Source: TMED27 sp964350695 (lineage in GTDB: Bacteria; Pseudomonadota; Alphaproteobacteria; Micavibrionales; Micavibrionaceae). Taken from it: 64,000 bases of DNA. The stretch lies in contig CAYGKM010000004.1 of NCBI GenBank assembly GCA_964350695.1, positions 1-64,000 on the forward strand. The letters run 5' to 3'. Made by a program: the position numbers and the translations under genes. Positions 50,631-59,693 of the stretch are shown piece after piece (the first letter of the stretch is position 1; each line of letters begins with the position of its first letter). The notes beneath the pieces are model-generated. The model did not search any database. It was not told the DNA's origin and was given only the letters and a program-made list of their open reading frames with translations.

Positions 50631-52733
50631 ATGGCCGACACTGAAACCGCCTTCGTACCGCAAAATTTTGAGCCTGTAGAAACGACAAACCTCACAGCAA
50701 GAGATGCACAGCAAAGCAAGCATGCCGGCCGCTTTAGAGCGCGCCGTGTTATGTCCCTTGTCGGTGATATCGCTGAAATGAATTACAACTCGCTGGAAGT
50801 CGATGGCGGTACGCGCGGCGAAGTGCCCATGACCTTCTTGGGTGAAAACCCGTGGCAAAATCTGCGCGACATTCGCGCCGCCGCCCCTGATGCTCAGCTT
50901 CAAATGCTGGGTCGCGGCCAAACCTGTGAAGGCCAAATCAATTACCCGGATGATGTGGTTTATGCTTTTTATGCGGCAAAAGCCGATAATGGCGTAAATG
51001 TATTTCGCCTCTTCGATGCCCTGAATGATTTCAAAAATCTCGAAACCGCTATTCAGGCGCTTAAAGACAAAAAAGCCGAAGGCAAGGACGTCACTATCGA
51101 AGGCGCTCTCGCCTTTACAAAAAGCCCCCTTCACACCATCGAATATTGGGTGAAAAAAGCGCATGAGCTTAAGGCTATGGGCTGTGACCGCCTCTGTATA
51201 AAGGATATGGCGGGTCTGATGACGCCCGAAGATGCCCGCGAGCTAATCCCCGCCCTCAAAGATGTAGGCCTTGAAATCACGCTTCATATGCACGCCACCA
51301 ACGGCATCGCCGAGGCAACCTTGCTGGAAGCCCTTGATCTGGATATCGACAAAATCGACCTTGCCGACCACGATTGCAGTGGCGGCTCTGGCCACGTGTC
51401 CAGCAAACGCTTTTTATTTCTGGCTGAAAACCACCTAAATCCGAAAATCAGCGCCCGCGCCCCGCGCATTGAATTGGGCGATGAAAACTTCAGCGATAAC
51501 CTTCTCGAAGCGTCTTTGATCGCGCGGGATAAAGCCGCTGCTCATGATCCCAAGCTTCAGAAAATGCTGCTCGATTCCGGCATTCCGGGCGGCATGCTCA
51601 CAACATTTAAAGACAATGTCATGCCACAGCTTGAAGGCCGCATTAAGGCATTACAAAAACAAGGCCTCCCAATACCTAAAGAGCTTAATTGGGAAGAGGC
51701 CCTTCCTGATATGCTGCAAGAAATTGTACGTGTCCGTAAAGATTTCGGCTACGTTCCTCTGGTGACCCCAAGCTCTCAGGTCGTTGCAATACAGGCCGCC
51801 CAAAATTACATGGATTTTCTATCAAGAACGGATGGTAAGAAACTGGAAGATCTTACACCTCAAGAACGATATAAAACCTTAATCCCGGGCGCAAAGGGCT
51901 ATCTCCTCGGACGTTTGGGACAAAATATTCAAGACCCTGATGAATGGCTCGTGAAACGTGCAGAAGAAGAAACCGGACAAAAACGCACAACAGAGCGCCA
52001 CTCAGCATCATTGCCCGATGGCTTGCCGGCGGCGCGCGAACGCATACGGGAAGCGGCAAAAAAAGCAAAACAACTCCTACCTGCTAAGCCTGACAACTGG
52101 CTCTCGGACAGTTTTAACAATCGCGGTAATTTGGCACAGAGAAAAGTAAGAGCAAATCTTGATGCGCTGATAAATAAAGAAATTCCAATCGAAGATGTCT
52201 TATTAGCAGCCCTATTCGATCTGCCGCCGAAATCAGATGGCACCACTTCCGTAATCAACAAAGCGTGCCTCACACCAGAAAAAATGCCCAAATTTGAACG
52301 CGAGCCCGCATTGCCTGATTACTTAACTGCCGCACCTTCCTCTCGCTCTGGCGCTAAAGGCTATCATGAAATCACATCCGCTATCGGAAAGCTCACACTG
52401 GAACGCCTGAGCCAGGCAGCCATAGAGCTTACCCGCCTTACTGACGGAACAATTAAAGGGCTTGATGAAAACCTTCATACATTATGGGCGGATGAAGTCT
52501 CTAGCGAGATGAATGATTTGGTTGAAAAAATCGCAAAGGATTTAACCGCTTCGGGCTTCACACAAAAACAACGATGGGAAGCGTCTTTCAAAATCTCGGC
52601 TATCTTAACTGAAAGAGCACAAGAACTTGGCGTATCACAAGACGTAACCGCAGAATTAAATGCGGTTCTAAAAAAAACTTTAGTTGAAGCCCCGAAAGCC
52701 CCGCAAATACATGCGGATGCATCTCCCTCGTAA
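50631..52733 (+). CDS. Carboxyltransferase-domain protein like PycB/OadA, no biotin domain
   Basis: This 700-residue protein has an N-terminal TIM barrel resembling the carboxyltransferase of pyruvate carboxylase and oxaloacetate decarboxylase alpha. D25 is in TARDAQQS, K191 in IKDMAG is the usual carbamylated lysine, and H219-M-H221 gives the two metal His. QMLGRGQ and VFRLFDALND are also shared. The His motif continues ATNG instead of DTSG. The C-terminal half lacks a biotinyl domain and any AMKM sequence. No biotin carboxylase gene is nearby. It may be a biotin-independent lyase or aldolase of this superfamily, or may use a biotin carrier encoded elsewhere. AAGGGAA precedes the start. Confidence 0.82.
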   Translation: MADTETAFVPQNFEPVETTNLTARDAQQSKHAGRFRARRVMSLVGDIAEMNYNSLEVDGGTRGEVPMTFLGENPWQNLRDIRAAAPDAQLQMLGRGQTCEGQINYPDDVVYAFYAAKADNGVNVFRLFDALNDFKNLETAIQALKDKKAEGKDVTIEGALAFTKSPLHTIEYWVKKAHELKAMGCDRLCIKDMAGLMTPEDARELIPALKDVGLEITLHMHATNGIAEATLLEALDLDIDKIDLADHDCSGGSGHVSSKRFLFLAENHLNPKISARAPRIELGDENFSDNLLEASLIARDKAAAHDPKLQKMLLDSGIPGGMLTTFKDNVMPQLEGRIKALQKQGLPIPKELNWEEALPDMLQEIVRVRKDFGYVPLVTPSSQVVAIQAAQNYMDFLSRTDGKKLEDLTPQERYKTLIPGAKGYLLGRLGQNIQDPDEWLVKRAEEETGQKRTTERHSASLPDGLPAARERIREAAKKAKQLLPAKPDNWLSDSFNNRGNLAQRKVRANLDALINKEIPIEDVLLAALFDLPPKSDGTTSVINKACLTPEKMPKFEREPALPDYLTAAPSSRSGAKGYHEITSAIGKLTLERLSQAAIELTRLTDGTIKGLDENLHTLWADEVSSEMNDLVEKIAKDLTASGFTQKQRWEASFKISAILTERAQELGVSQDVTAELNAVLKKTLVEAPKAPQIHADASPS

Positions 52734-52807
52734 GCACGGTAAAACTATTACTTAAAATCCAATCTATAATTTACTGAGCCTTAAACATGTTCTGGCATAG
52801 TGAGAGC

Positions 52808-53155
52808 ATGTTTGGTTTTACAAAAAATAAAAACAAATCGGACAAACGGCAAAAGAAGCAAGATAAGCTTCAGGCGAGTTGTGTGGGGAGTGATCGAGAA
52901 GCCGATAGAGGCGGCGACTCGAGCGGCATAGGGCAGAGCAAAAAGAGCGCTAAAATACGCGCCGAAGCTCTGGCCAACGCCTCTATGGCGCGTCAGCAAA
53001 TCGGTGAGGATGTCCTTGATAAAATCGCCGCCGCCATGACAAAAAAACAACAATCCGCCACAGAGCGCGCAAAAGCGCAAATTCAAAAGGTTGATCCCGA
53101 CCGCGTTCTCGATGAGCTGAAATGGCTTCTCGACGAAAGCCGCGGCAAAGTCTAA
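52808..53155 (+). CDS. Small charged helical protein, unknown
   Basis: This 115-residue protein has a Lys-rich start (MFGFTKNKNKSDKRQKKQDK) and a long helical C-terminus (RAEALANASMARQQIGEDVLDKIAAAMTKKQ...DELKWLLDES). It is cytoplasmic by appearance. ATG 52808 is favoured, with GAGAG just before it; an ATG at 52787 is in frame. I do not recognise a function. Confidence 0.6.
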   Translation: MFGFTKNKNKSDKRQKKQDKLQASCVGSDREADRGGDSSGIGQSKKSAKIRAEALANASMARQQIGEDVLDKIAAAMTKKQQSATERAKAQIQKVDPDRVLDELKWLLDESRGKV

Positions 53156-53239
53156 AAAATCCAAAAAACCACCTAAAACACATCGAAAATTTACCTTTTT
53201 GCGCTATATTAAAAGAATAAGCATAAAAGGGAGCACTAT

Positions 53240-55030
53240 ATGCCTGTCTATAATCCGCCAATGGAAAACATCAAATTCATTCTGCACGACGTTCTGGGCG
53301 TTGAAAGCCTGAACTCTTTGCCCGGATATGGCGACGTGTCGGAAGATTTGATCGACCAAATCCTCGAAGAAGGCGGCAAAATCTGCGAAGGGGTGCTCTT
53401 CCCGCTCAATCAATCCGGCGATCAAGAAGGTTGCACCTATGAAAACGGCGTCGTCCGCACGCCCAAAGGTTTTAAAGAAGCCTACGACACCTTCGCCGAA
53501 GGCGGTTGGTGCGGTCTGTCCTCAGATCCTGAATATGGCGGCATGGGCATGCCCGTGCTGGTCAATACGGTGATGCAGGAAATGATCTGCTCCGCCAATA
53601 TGTCCTTCGGTATGTATCCCGGTCTTTCCCAAGGCTGCTACGAAGCCCTCCACCATTTCGGAAGCCATGAACAAAAAGCGCTCTATTTACCCAAACTCAT
53701 TGAGGGTACATGGTCAGGAACAATGTGCCTGACCGAACCCCATTGCGGAACTGATCTCGGCCTCATCAAAACAAAAGCCGACCCGCAAAAAGATGGCTCT
53801 TATAAAATTAACGGCACAAAGATTTTCATCTCGGCGGGTGAACATGACCTGACCGAAAATATCGTCCACCTCGTTCTTGCGAAGCTCCCTGACGCGCCCG
53901 AGGGCGCAAAGGGCATCTCGCTTTTCGTTGTTCCGAAATTCCTGCCAAAAGATGACGGCACGCTCGGCCCGCGTAATGGTGTTATGTGCGGCTCGATCGA
54001 GCATAAAATGGGCATTCACGCCAACTCCACCTGCGTCATGAACTTCGATGACGCGCAAGGGTGGCTTGTGGGTGAGCCCCATAAAGGCCTTAAGGCCATG
54101 TTCGTCATGATGAACGCGGCGCGTTTGGGCGTGGCTATGCAAGGGCTGGGCATTGCCGAAGTCGCCTACCAAAACGGCCTCGCCTACGCCAAAGATCGCC
54201 TGCAAATGCGCTCCATCACAGGCACAAAAGCCCCTGATAAGCCCGCAGACCCCATTATCGTCCACCCCGATGTCCGCCGTATGCTCCTCAAATCCAAAGC
54301 CTTTGTCGAGGGCGCGCGCGCGCTTTCATACTGGACGGGCATGAATCTGGATATCGCCAATAAACACGAAGACGAAGCCAAGCGCCAAGAAGCCGACGAC
54401 CTCGTTGCCCTTCTGACCCCCATCGTTAAAGCCTATCAAACCGATATGGGGCTGGAAATCGCTGTCGAGATGCAACAAGTTTACGGCGGCCACGGCTATA
54501 TCGCCGAATGGGGCATGGAACAATATGTCCGTGATGCCCGTATCGCCCAAATCTACGAAGGTACAAACGGCATTCAAGCCCTCGATCTGGTTGGCCGCAA
54601 AATGGGGCAAAGCTTCGGGCGTCTCTTGCGACGTTTCTTCCACCCTGTGCAAAAATTCATTAATGATAATCAGGCCGATGAGAGCTTACAGGAATTTATT
54701 TTCCCGCTCGCGAAAAGCTTTGCCAAGCTGCAACAATCCACCGCGATCATCGCGCAAAAAGGCCTCAAAAACCCTGATGAAGCAGGCGCAGCCAGCGTAG
54801 ATTACCTGCGTCAATTCGCGCTGGTTTCACTGGCGTTCATGTGGTGTAAAATCGTCAAAGCCGCCCAAGCGAAATTGGAATCAGGCGAAGGCGATAAGGA
54901 GTTCTATGAATCCAAACTTAAAACCGCCCGCTTCTTTATGCAACGTATGCTGCCGGAAGCCGATGGCCGTTTCAAAATGGTCATGGCCGGCGCAAACCCG
55001 CTCATGGATCTGGATGAATCTGATTTTTAA
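53240..55030 (+). CDS. Acyl-CoA dehydrogenase (DmdC-like long form)
   Basis: This 596-residue flavoenzyme catalyses the first step of beta-oxidation or a related alpha-beta dehydrogenation. It has an N-terminal helical domain, MCLTEPHCGTDLGLIKTKA (FAD/substrate contacts), IHANSTCVMNF, and QIYEGTNGIQALDLVGRKM, where the Glu is in the position of the catalytic base of this branch. A C-terminal helical extension of about 130 residues is typical of the long DmdC/AidB-like subfamily. GGGAGC precedes the ATG. With thiolase, the FadB-like fusion and FadL it completes a fatty-acid degradation set. Confidence 0.93.
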   Translation: MPVYNPPMENIKFILHDVLGVESLNSLPGYGDVSEDLIDQILEEGGKICEGVLFPLNQSGDQEGCTYENGVVRTPKGFKEAYDTFAEGGWCGLSSDPEYGGMGMPVLVNTVMQEMICSANMSFGMYPGLSQGCYEALHHFGSHEQKALYLPKLIEGTWSGTMCLTEPHCGTDLGLIKTKADPQKDGSYKINGTKIFISAGEHDLTENIVHLVLAKLPDAPEGAKGISLFVVPKFLPKDDGTLGPRNGVMCGSIEHKMGIHANSTCVMNFDDAQGWLVGEPHKGLKAMFVMMNAARLGVAMQGLGIAEVAYQNGLAYAKDRLQMRSITGTKAPDKPADPIIVHPDVRRMLLKSKAFVEGARALSYWTGMNLDIANKHEDEAKRQEADDLVALLTPIVKAYQTDMGLEIAVEMQQVYGGHGYIAEWGMEQYVRDARIAQIYEGTNGIQALDLVGRKMGQSFGRLLRRFFHPVQKFINDNQADESLQEFIFPLAKSFAKLQQSTAIIAQKGLKNPDEAGAASVDYLRQFALVSLAFMWCKIVKAAQAKLESGEGDKEFYESKLKTARFFMQRMLPEADGRFKMVMAGANPLMDLDESDF

Positions 55031-55032
55031 GG

Positions 55033-55701
55033 TCAGCCCGGTGAGGCTCTTAAAGGCTCGTCTCTGCTAAACACAAACGAGCATGTTATATTTGTGACAC
55101 ACCACATTTTGCGGGCTTCCGCCATTCTTGCCGCATAGCTGATATCCTTATATTCTCCAACAGGATGGGCCCGAACAACAACGTCCAACGGGATGTAAGC
55201 CATAGATTCCTGAAACGCGCGCGCCATATGATCGGCAGCAGTAATAATCGTAACGCTTTTAAATCCTGTGCGCTCTAAAGCCGCCCGAAGCTCTTGCGCA
55301 TTACCAAGCGTTGTCTGCGCTCTGTTCATAACCAGAATGCGGGACGTATCAACGCCTTCTAAATCCGCGCCTTCTAAAATCATTTCCAATGTGCTGTTTT
55401 CCGCCGCGCCTGAAATCACAAGCAGGCTTTCGGGGTTGTCTCTCAAGAGATTTAGACCTGCCTGAACGCGCCCGGGCCCCCCTGTATAAACAACATAAAG
55501 CGCAGTCGGTTCACCCGTAGTCGCCGCTTCTGCGCGCTGCAGGTTTGTCTCATAAAGCTGCTGCGCATCCTGATTTATTCCATCATTTATGGCCGCTCCG
55601 ATCGCGCCGAGCGTGAGCGCGCTTGCCGCAACAACACCAAAAATGTTTAGTAAATCTGGTTTATTCCTAAATCGCAACTTTAAACCCCAAAATTTCTTCA
55701 C
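55033..55701 (-). CDS. YdcF/DUF218-like membrane-anchored protein
   Basis: This 222-residue protein has one N-terminal membrane helix (about 18-41) and a DUF218 domain: ALYVVYTGGPGRVQAGLNLLRDNPESLLVISG, then RAQTTLGNAQELRAAL and VTIITAADHMARA. Related SanA/YdcF proteins are implicated in envelope integrity or bind SAM-like ligands; the role is unknown. The start is a GTG at 55701 that overlaps the pentapeptide gene by 35 bases, so the two are coupled. No better start is in frame. Confidence 0.82.
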   Translation of the reverse strand: MKKFWGLKLRFRNKPDLLNIFGVVAASALTLGAIGAAINDGINQDAQQLYETNLQRAEAATTGEPTALYVVYTGGPGRVQAGLNLLRDNPESLLVISGAAENSTLEMILEGADLEGVDTSRILVMNRAQTTLGNAQELRAALERTGFKSVTIITAADHMARAFQESMAYIPLDVVVRAHPVGEYKDISYAARMAEARKMWCVTNITCSFVFSRDEPLRASPG

Positions 55702-56575
55702 ATGTCAGATCGGAATAATCATCCCCTTCATACTCTTCAATCGCGGCAGTAATCTGAAGAATATGAATCTCATCCTTGGCTTTTAATTGGTCCCTATTAG
55801 CAAAATCGGGGCTTGTAGTATCAATGTTATGTCTCGCAAGGGCCCTGCCATCGCGGCCTATCCCCAGCCCTACAATTTTCGTGTCAGTTTTAAAATCAGG
55901 CATCATCCCCGATAGCGCGTTTTTTCGCTTCAGGTCGTTGAGTAAATCAACCAAATTCCATCCCTTACCGCGCAGCTGCACGACAATATCATCCATGTAA
56001 AATGTCGGCTCTTCATCAAAAACCGCTTTGTCTTGGTGCAGCGCCCTAAAGAACCCCACAAACGGCAGCTCGGCCTTAGTAATGATTGTGCCTTCAAAAT
56101 CCGCATCTCTAAAATCTGCGCCCCTAGCCCGCGCTGCTGTTAAATTTGCACTGCGCAAATCGGCATGAACGAAATTAACATCGCGTATATCTGCCTTTAT
56201 AAGCTGTGAAAATCTTAAATTCGCATTCGGAAAAGCCGCCCCATGCATATTGGCACGCGCTGAAAAAACAATGCTCGAAAGCACCCCGTAAGGCAGGGCT
56301 ATCCCTGCCAAATATTGGCTCGGCAATTGCCTCTTTGAAAACGCTTCAGGGGCGTGACACTTGGCATAGCTATTGAAGTTTAGAGGCTCTAAATCAGACG
56401 CACGAAAACGCGGCCGAACCCCGCGCCCTTCCATGGCCGCAAGTGTTGCGGTGTCGCTATTCGCGGTAAGTGCGCCATGGCGGTCAAGAGAAGCTTGCGT
56501 CAGCGCGTTTCTGGCTGCGACATAGGGCGCGGCATCTTGGTCGCTCAGGCGGCGTATAATTCCATCTTTTTTCAT
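55667..56575 (-). CDS. Pentapeptide-repeat protein
   Basis: This 302-residue protein has a run of A(D/N)Lxx-type pentapeptides between about residues 108 and 165 (ANLRFSQLIKADIRDVNF, HADLRSANLTAARARGADFRDADFEGT), which forms a short quadrilateral beta-helix. The flanking N-terminal and C-terminal regions are unrecognised. Cytoplasmic pentapeptide proteins may mimic DNA or act in unknown interactions. It overlaps the DUF218 gene and was probably co-transcribed with it. Confidence 0.85.
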   Translation of the reverse strand: MKKDGIIRRLSDQDAAPYVAARNALTQASLDRHGALTANSDTATLAAMEGRGVRPRFRASDLEPLNFNSYAKCHAPEAFSKRQLPSQYLAGIALPYGVLSSIVFSARANMHGAAFPNANLRFSQLIKADIRDVNFVHADLRSANLTAARARGADFRDADFEGTIITKAELPFVGFFRALHQDKAVFDEEPTFYMDDIVVQLRGKGWNLVDLLNDLKRKNALSGMMPDFKTDTKIVGLGIGRDGRALARHNIDTTSPDFANRDQLKAKDEIHILQITAAIEEYEGDDYSDLTCEEILGFKVAI

Positions 56576-56651
56576 AAAAAATGTTTAACGGCATTCTTAT
56601 GAAATTACAAGAGTTTTATAGGTAGATTTAAGAGGGGGCTATGCCTGAAAC

Positions 56652-58613
56652 TTACTGTGCGCCTTGGCTTTCAAGAACGCGGATACGCTCCTCAAAGATC
56701 ATGCGCTCGCTCTGCAGCTCCGCTTTGGCTTTCATAAGCTGCTTTTCAAGGTCTGCCAAACGGGCAAGCTGCTGCTCACCTGTCACCTGCGGGTCAAATA
56801 ACATGGATTCCAAGTCCTTTTGATCAGCCGCACATTTCGCGCGTTCCATCTGCAATTGCTGCCCTAAACGCTTAATCTGGCGCTCTGCTTCGTTATAACG
56901 CATGGTCGCGCGCTCTAGATTCCAGTTCTCGGAAGAAATTGATAAAAGCTCGTCTTCTGATTCTTTCAACGTGACTTTAAGATCATCATTCAAAGCATTA
57001 TTCTCTGCCTCTAATGCCGCAAGCTGGCTTTCGAGGTCTCTCACGCGGTCGCGAAGCTCAATCGCATCTTCTGACGCTGCAGGCTCAAGCATCGTAATAT
57101 CGGCTTGCGCTCTAATCACTTCTCTATTCACTTTATATGGCTTCGGTGTTTTGGCATCCGCAACCTGAACCGCCTCTTCAATAGGCTTCGGCGCAGGCTT
57201 TTCATTAGGCTTAACCGCTTCTAACGGCTCAACATCTTTAACGTCCATTTCCGGCTCTGGCATCATCGGCTCGTCGATTTCGCCCGGCGGTGTGCTGCTC
57301 TCATCAGGCAGCATCACATCTGCCATTTCTAAAGGGGGCAGCTCTGCGGCAGGCGCTTCCGTAATAATCGCTTCGGGTTCTGCTGTTTCAATAGGGGCGC
57401 TGCTTGCTGCCACTGCGGCTACAGGAGAAAGCTCGTCCAAAACAGGCGGCATCTCAAGCTTTGCAACGCGTTTATTGGGTGTTTGGTTAAGCGCAATCGC
57501 GCCGCCGCCCATCGCAACCATATCCGGGTTTTTACGAATTTCTTCCGCCAGAATGTCAGACATGCGTCTGTTTGAATCCACTGTTTTCGAAACGGCGTTC
57601 GCGGTCGCCTCGGTTCTCAAAATGGGCTCTTGCGTAACATCAGGCTTTGCGACAGGGGCAGGGGGCGTAATTGCCGCCTCTTCCATCACGTCCATCTTTT
57701 CTTCAATTGTCTCTGCAACCTCGGCCATAGGCTGGGCTTCGCGCTCAACTTCGGTCATAACCTTATCAGGCATCCCGGGCATAACCTCTTTTTGCTCGAC
57801 GATATTGTCTTTAAGCTTCGTGGTCTCGGTATAAGGCAGTTGCTGAATAACGGGCTGAGTATCTTCAGGTAAAATCTCGATCATAGCCGTAGGTGGCGCT
57901 TCCTTGGCTTTTGCTTCCAGCGCCATGGCTTCGTTCTCGACAAAGCTGCTGCCATCGGCGCGAGACACTAAATCGCCCGCGTCAGCAGCGGTTTGCGCCT
58001 CTGCTTGCGTGCTGAAATCATTCATCCGCGCAACCAATTGCGGTTCTTCGGCGGTATTCACAGGAGCTTCAGTATCAGCAGCGGCTTCGCGCAGCGCAGG
58101 CACAGGCTTGGCTTCTAAACCGCCGCCCGCCATACAGCGCTCGAATTGTGACGCCGCATTCGGAAACCCCGTCAGAATAAAACGAAACTCGTTTGATTCG
58201 ACATTTAAATCAATAACCGCGTTTTTGCTCATCGCCTGATAAAGCGGCTTATTGTTCTTCAAACTAAAACTTAAATTATTGGCGCTCGTCGCGCGCGCTT
58301 GGAACTTCGCTTCGGAAACACCCGGCACGCTGAGCTTGACGTCATAGGCCTTCCCGGCAGTAAAAATACTCTGCTTGAAATCCATGTTAAACGTTTCAAC
58401 CCACGCATCGGACCCCTGAAGGCTCATCACGAATCCGTTATTAAACGCGCCCGATACATCACATTTTCCGCCATCCGAATCAACATTCCATCCTTGCGAA
58501 GGGTAGAACTGCAACTCAGGCGTATGCACTTGCGCAAAACCGAGATTTGGCATGAAAAGGGCGGTTCCGCTTAACGCAACCAGATATAAAGAATGTAAGG
58601 GCTTACGAGCCAT
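56652..58613 (-). CDS. Large exported protein with Pro/Ala/Glu linker and coiled coil
   Basis: This 653-residue protein has a signal peptide (residues 1-27, ending GFAQ), a compact N-terminal domain of about 140 residues with two cysteines, and about 330 residues of low-complexity Pro/Ala/Glu/Val sequence. The C-terminal coiled coil (about 525-650) contains RDRVRDLESQLAALEAENNALNDDLK. This layout of domain, flexible linker and coiled coil suggests a periplasmic bridge or surface tether. I do not recognise a family. It is divergent from the SCP2 gene. Confidence 0.75.
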   Translation of the reverse strand: MARKPLHSLYLVALSGTALFMPNLGFAQVHTPELQFYPSQGWNVDSDGGKCDVSGAFNNGFVMSLQGSDAWVETFNMDFKQSIFTAGKAYDVKLSVPGVSEAKFQARATSANNLSFSLKNNKPLYQAMSKNAVIDLNVESNEFRFILTGFPNAASQFERCMAGGGLEAKPVPALREAAADTEAPVNTAEEPQLVARMNDFSTQAEAQTAADAGDLVSRADGSSFVENEAMALEAKAKEAPPTAMIEILPEDTQPVIQQLPYTETTKLKDNIVEQKEVMPGMPDKVMTEVEREAQPMAEVAETIEEKMDVMEEAAITPPAPVAKPDVTQEPILRTEATANAVSKTVDSNRRMSDILAEEIRKNPDMVAMGGGAIALNQTPNKRVAKLEMPPVLDELSPVAAVAASSAPIETAEPEAIITEAPAAELPPLEMADVMLPDESSTPPGEIDEPMMPEPEMDVKDVEPLEAVKPNEKPAPKPIEEAVQVADAKTPKPYKVNREVIRAQADITMLEPAASEDAIELRDRVRDLESQLAALEAENNALNDDLKVTLKESEDELLSISSENWNLERATMRYNEAERQIKRLGQQLQMERAKCAADQKDLESMLFDPQVTGEQQLARLADLEKQLMKAKAELQSERMIFEERIRVLESQGAQ

Positions 58614-58703
58614 AGTGAGAAAATTCCCGATGAAATACAGAATATGAAATCCCTAAAAAGAATCTTAACACTCACCATTGATGCACACAATCCCCTTTAA
58701 AAT

Positions 58704-58749
58704 AAAGCCAACCATCGTGCTTGGCTTTGTCCTTACGCTAGGATAAAAT
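58704..58749 (+). promoter_or_regulatory. Promoter of SCP2-thioesterase operon with overlapping hairpin
   Basis: TTGGCT (58721-58726), a 17-base spacer and TAAAAT (58744-58749) precede the gene at 58780. A perfect eight-base inverted repeat (AAAGCCAA 58704-58711, TTGGCTTT 58721-58728) overlaps the -35 and could be an operator. Confidence 0.5.
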
Positions 58750-58779
58750 CATTTTTAATCAAGAAAGCGGAGCATCGCC

Positions 58780-59082
58780 ATGACATTAGAAGACGTCACA
58801 GCAAAAATTAAACAAAAAATGAGCATGGCCGCAGGGCTAAACGCCCGTGTTAAAATGGATTTCGGCGATGAGGGTTTAATCTTCGTCGATAACACCGTGT
58901 CTCCGCCGGAAATCAGCAACGAGGATAAAGAAGCCGACACAACGCTGGTTTGTTCTCTTGATACTTTTAAAGCCATTCTCGCGGGCGCTCAAGACCCGAA
59001 CATTGCCTTTATGATGGGAAAACTGAAAGTCAAAGGCTCAATGGGCATCGCTATGAAACTCAACGCCATCCTCGAAGATTAG
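58780..59082 (+). CDS. SCP2 sterol-binding domain protein
   Basis: This 100-residue protein consists of a single SCP2 domain. It has NARVKMDFGDEGLIFVDN, ADTTLVCSLDTFKAILAG and AFMMGKLKVKGSMGIAMKLNAIL, the family's hydrophobic lipid-binding tunnel elements. Such proteins bind lipids, often acyl-CoA esters. It abuts the thioesterase gene, suggesting a role in fatty acyl handling. Confidence 0.88.
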   Translation: MTLEDVTAKIKQKMSMAAGLNARVKMDFGDEGLIFVDNTVSPPEISNEDKEADTTLVCSLDTFKAILAGAQDPNIAFMMGKLKVKGSMGIAMKLNAILED

Positions 59083-59640
59083 ATGAATCTCTATATCCGC
59101 ATGATACTCTGGCTGGTCAAGCTTCTTGACCGCAAAAAGATCGGTGTCATGGATACATCAATCCTGCGCTGTCATGTCTGGCCAAATGATCTTGATTTCA
59201 ACATGCACATGAATAATGGCCGGTATCTGACCATCATGGATATTGGCCGCTTGGACCTCACTTTTCGCAGCAATATGCTTCAAAAGGCAATTAAAAATAA
59301 CTACGCACCGGTTCTGGGGTCTGTACAGATGCGCTACAGAATTCCGCTGCTTTGTTTCCAAGCCTATGATCTTGAGAGCCGCCTCATATGTTGGGATAAA
59401 AAATGGGCTTATATCGAGCAAAGATTTGTGCTTGCGAAAGGCCCAAAAGCCGGCGCAGTCGCGGCGATCGGTATGGTAAAGGGTAGCTTTTACGACACAA
59501 AAAATAAAAGCACGGTTTCTCCCGAACAGATAATCACTTTGATCGGTCGCACAGACCTTAAATCCCCGCCAATGCCCGAACATTTTAAAGCTTGGGCCGG
59601 CGCAGAAAATTCTCTCAAGGCTCTGACAGCCGAAGCCTAG
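59083..59640 (+). CDS. Hotdog-fold acyl-CoA thioesterase (FadM/THEM6-like)
   Basis: This 185-residue protein has the hotdog-fold hallmark WPNDLDFNMHMNNGRYLTIMDIGRLDL, as in 4-hydroxybenzoyl-CoA and long-chain acyl-CoA thioesterases. The D in NDLDFNMHMNN is in the position of the catalytic Asp. It begins at the base after the SCP2 stop. The substrate is not predictable. The pair suggests delivery and hydrolysis of an acyl-CoA. Confidence 0.85.
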   Translation: MNLYIRMILWLVKLLDRKKIGVMDTSILRCHVWPNDLDFNMHMNNGRYLTIMDIGRLDLTFRSNMLQKAIKNNYAPVLGSVQMRYRIPLLCFQAYDLESRLICWDKKWAYIEQRFVLAKGPKAGAVAAIGMVKGSFYDTKNKSTVSPEQIITLIGRTDLKSPPMPEHFKAWAGAENSLKALTAEA

Positions 59641-59643
59641 ATG

Positions 59644-59678
59644 AAAGAAAGCCGCCCATCACAGAGCGGCTTTCTTTT
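59644..59678. terminator. Bidirectional terminator between thioesterase and fadL genes
   Basis: Perfect 12-base arms AAAGAAAGCCGC (59644-59655) and GCGGCTTTCTTT (59666-59677) enclose a ten-base loop, with T or A runs in both directions. Confidence 0.93.
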
Positions 59679-59693
59679 GAGAGCGCACAATTT

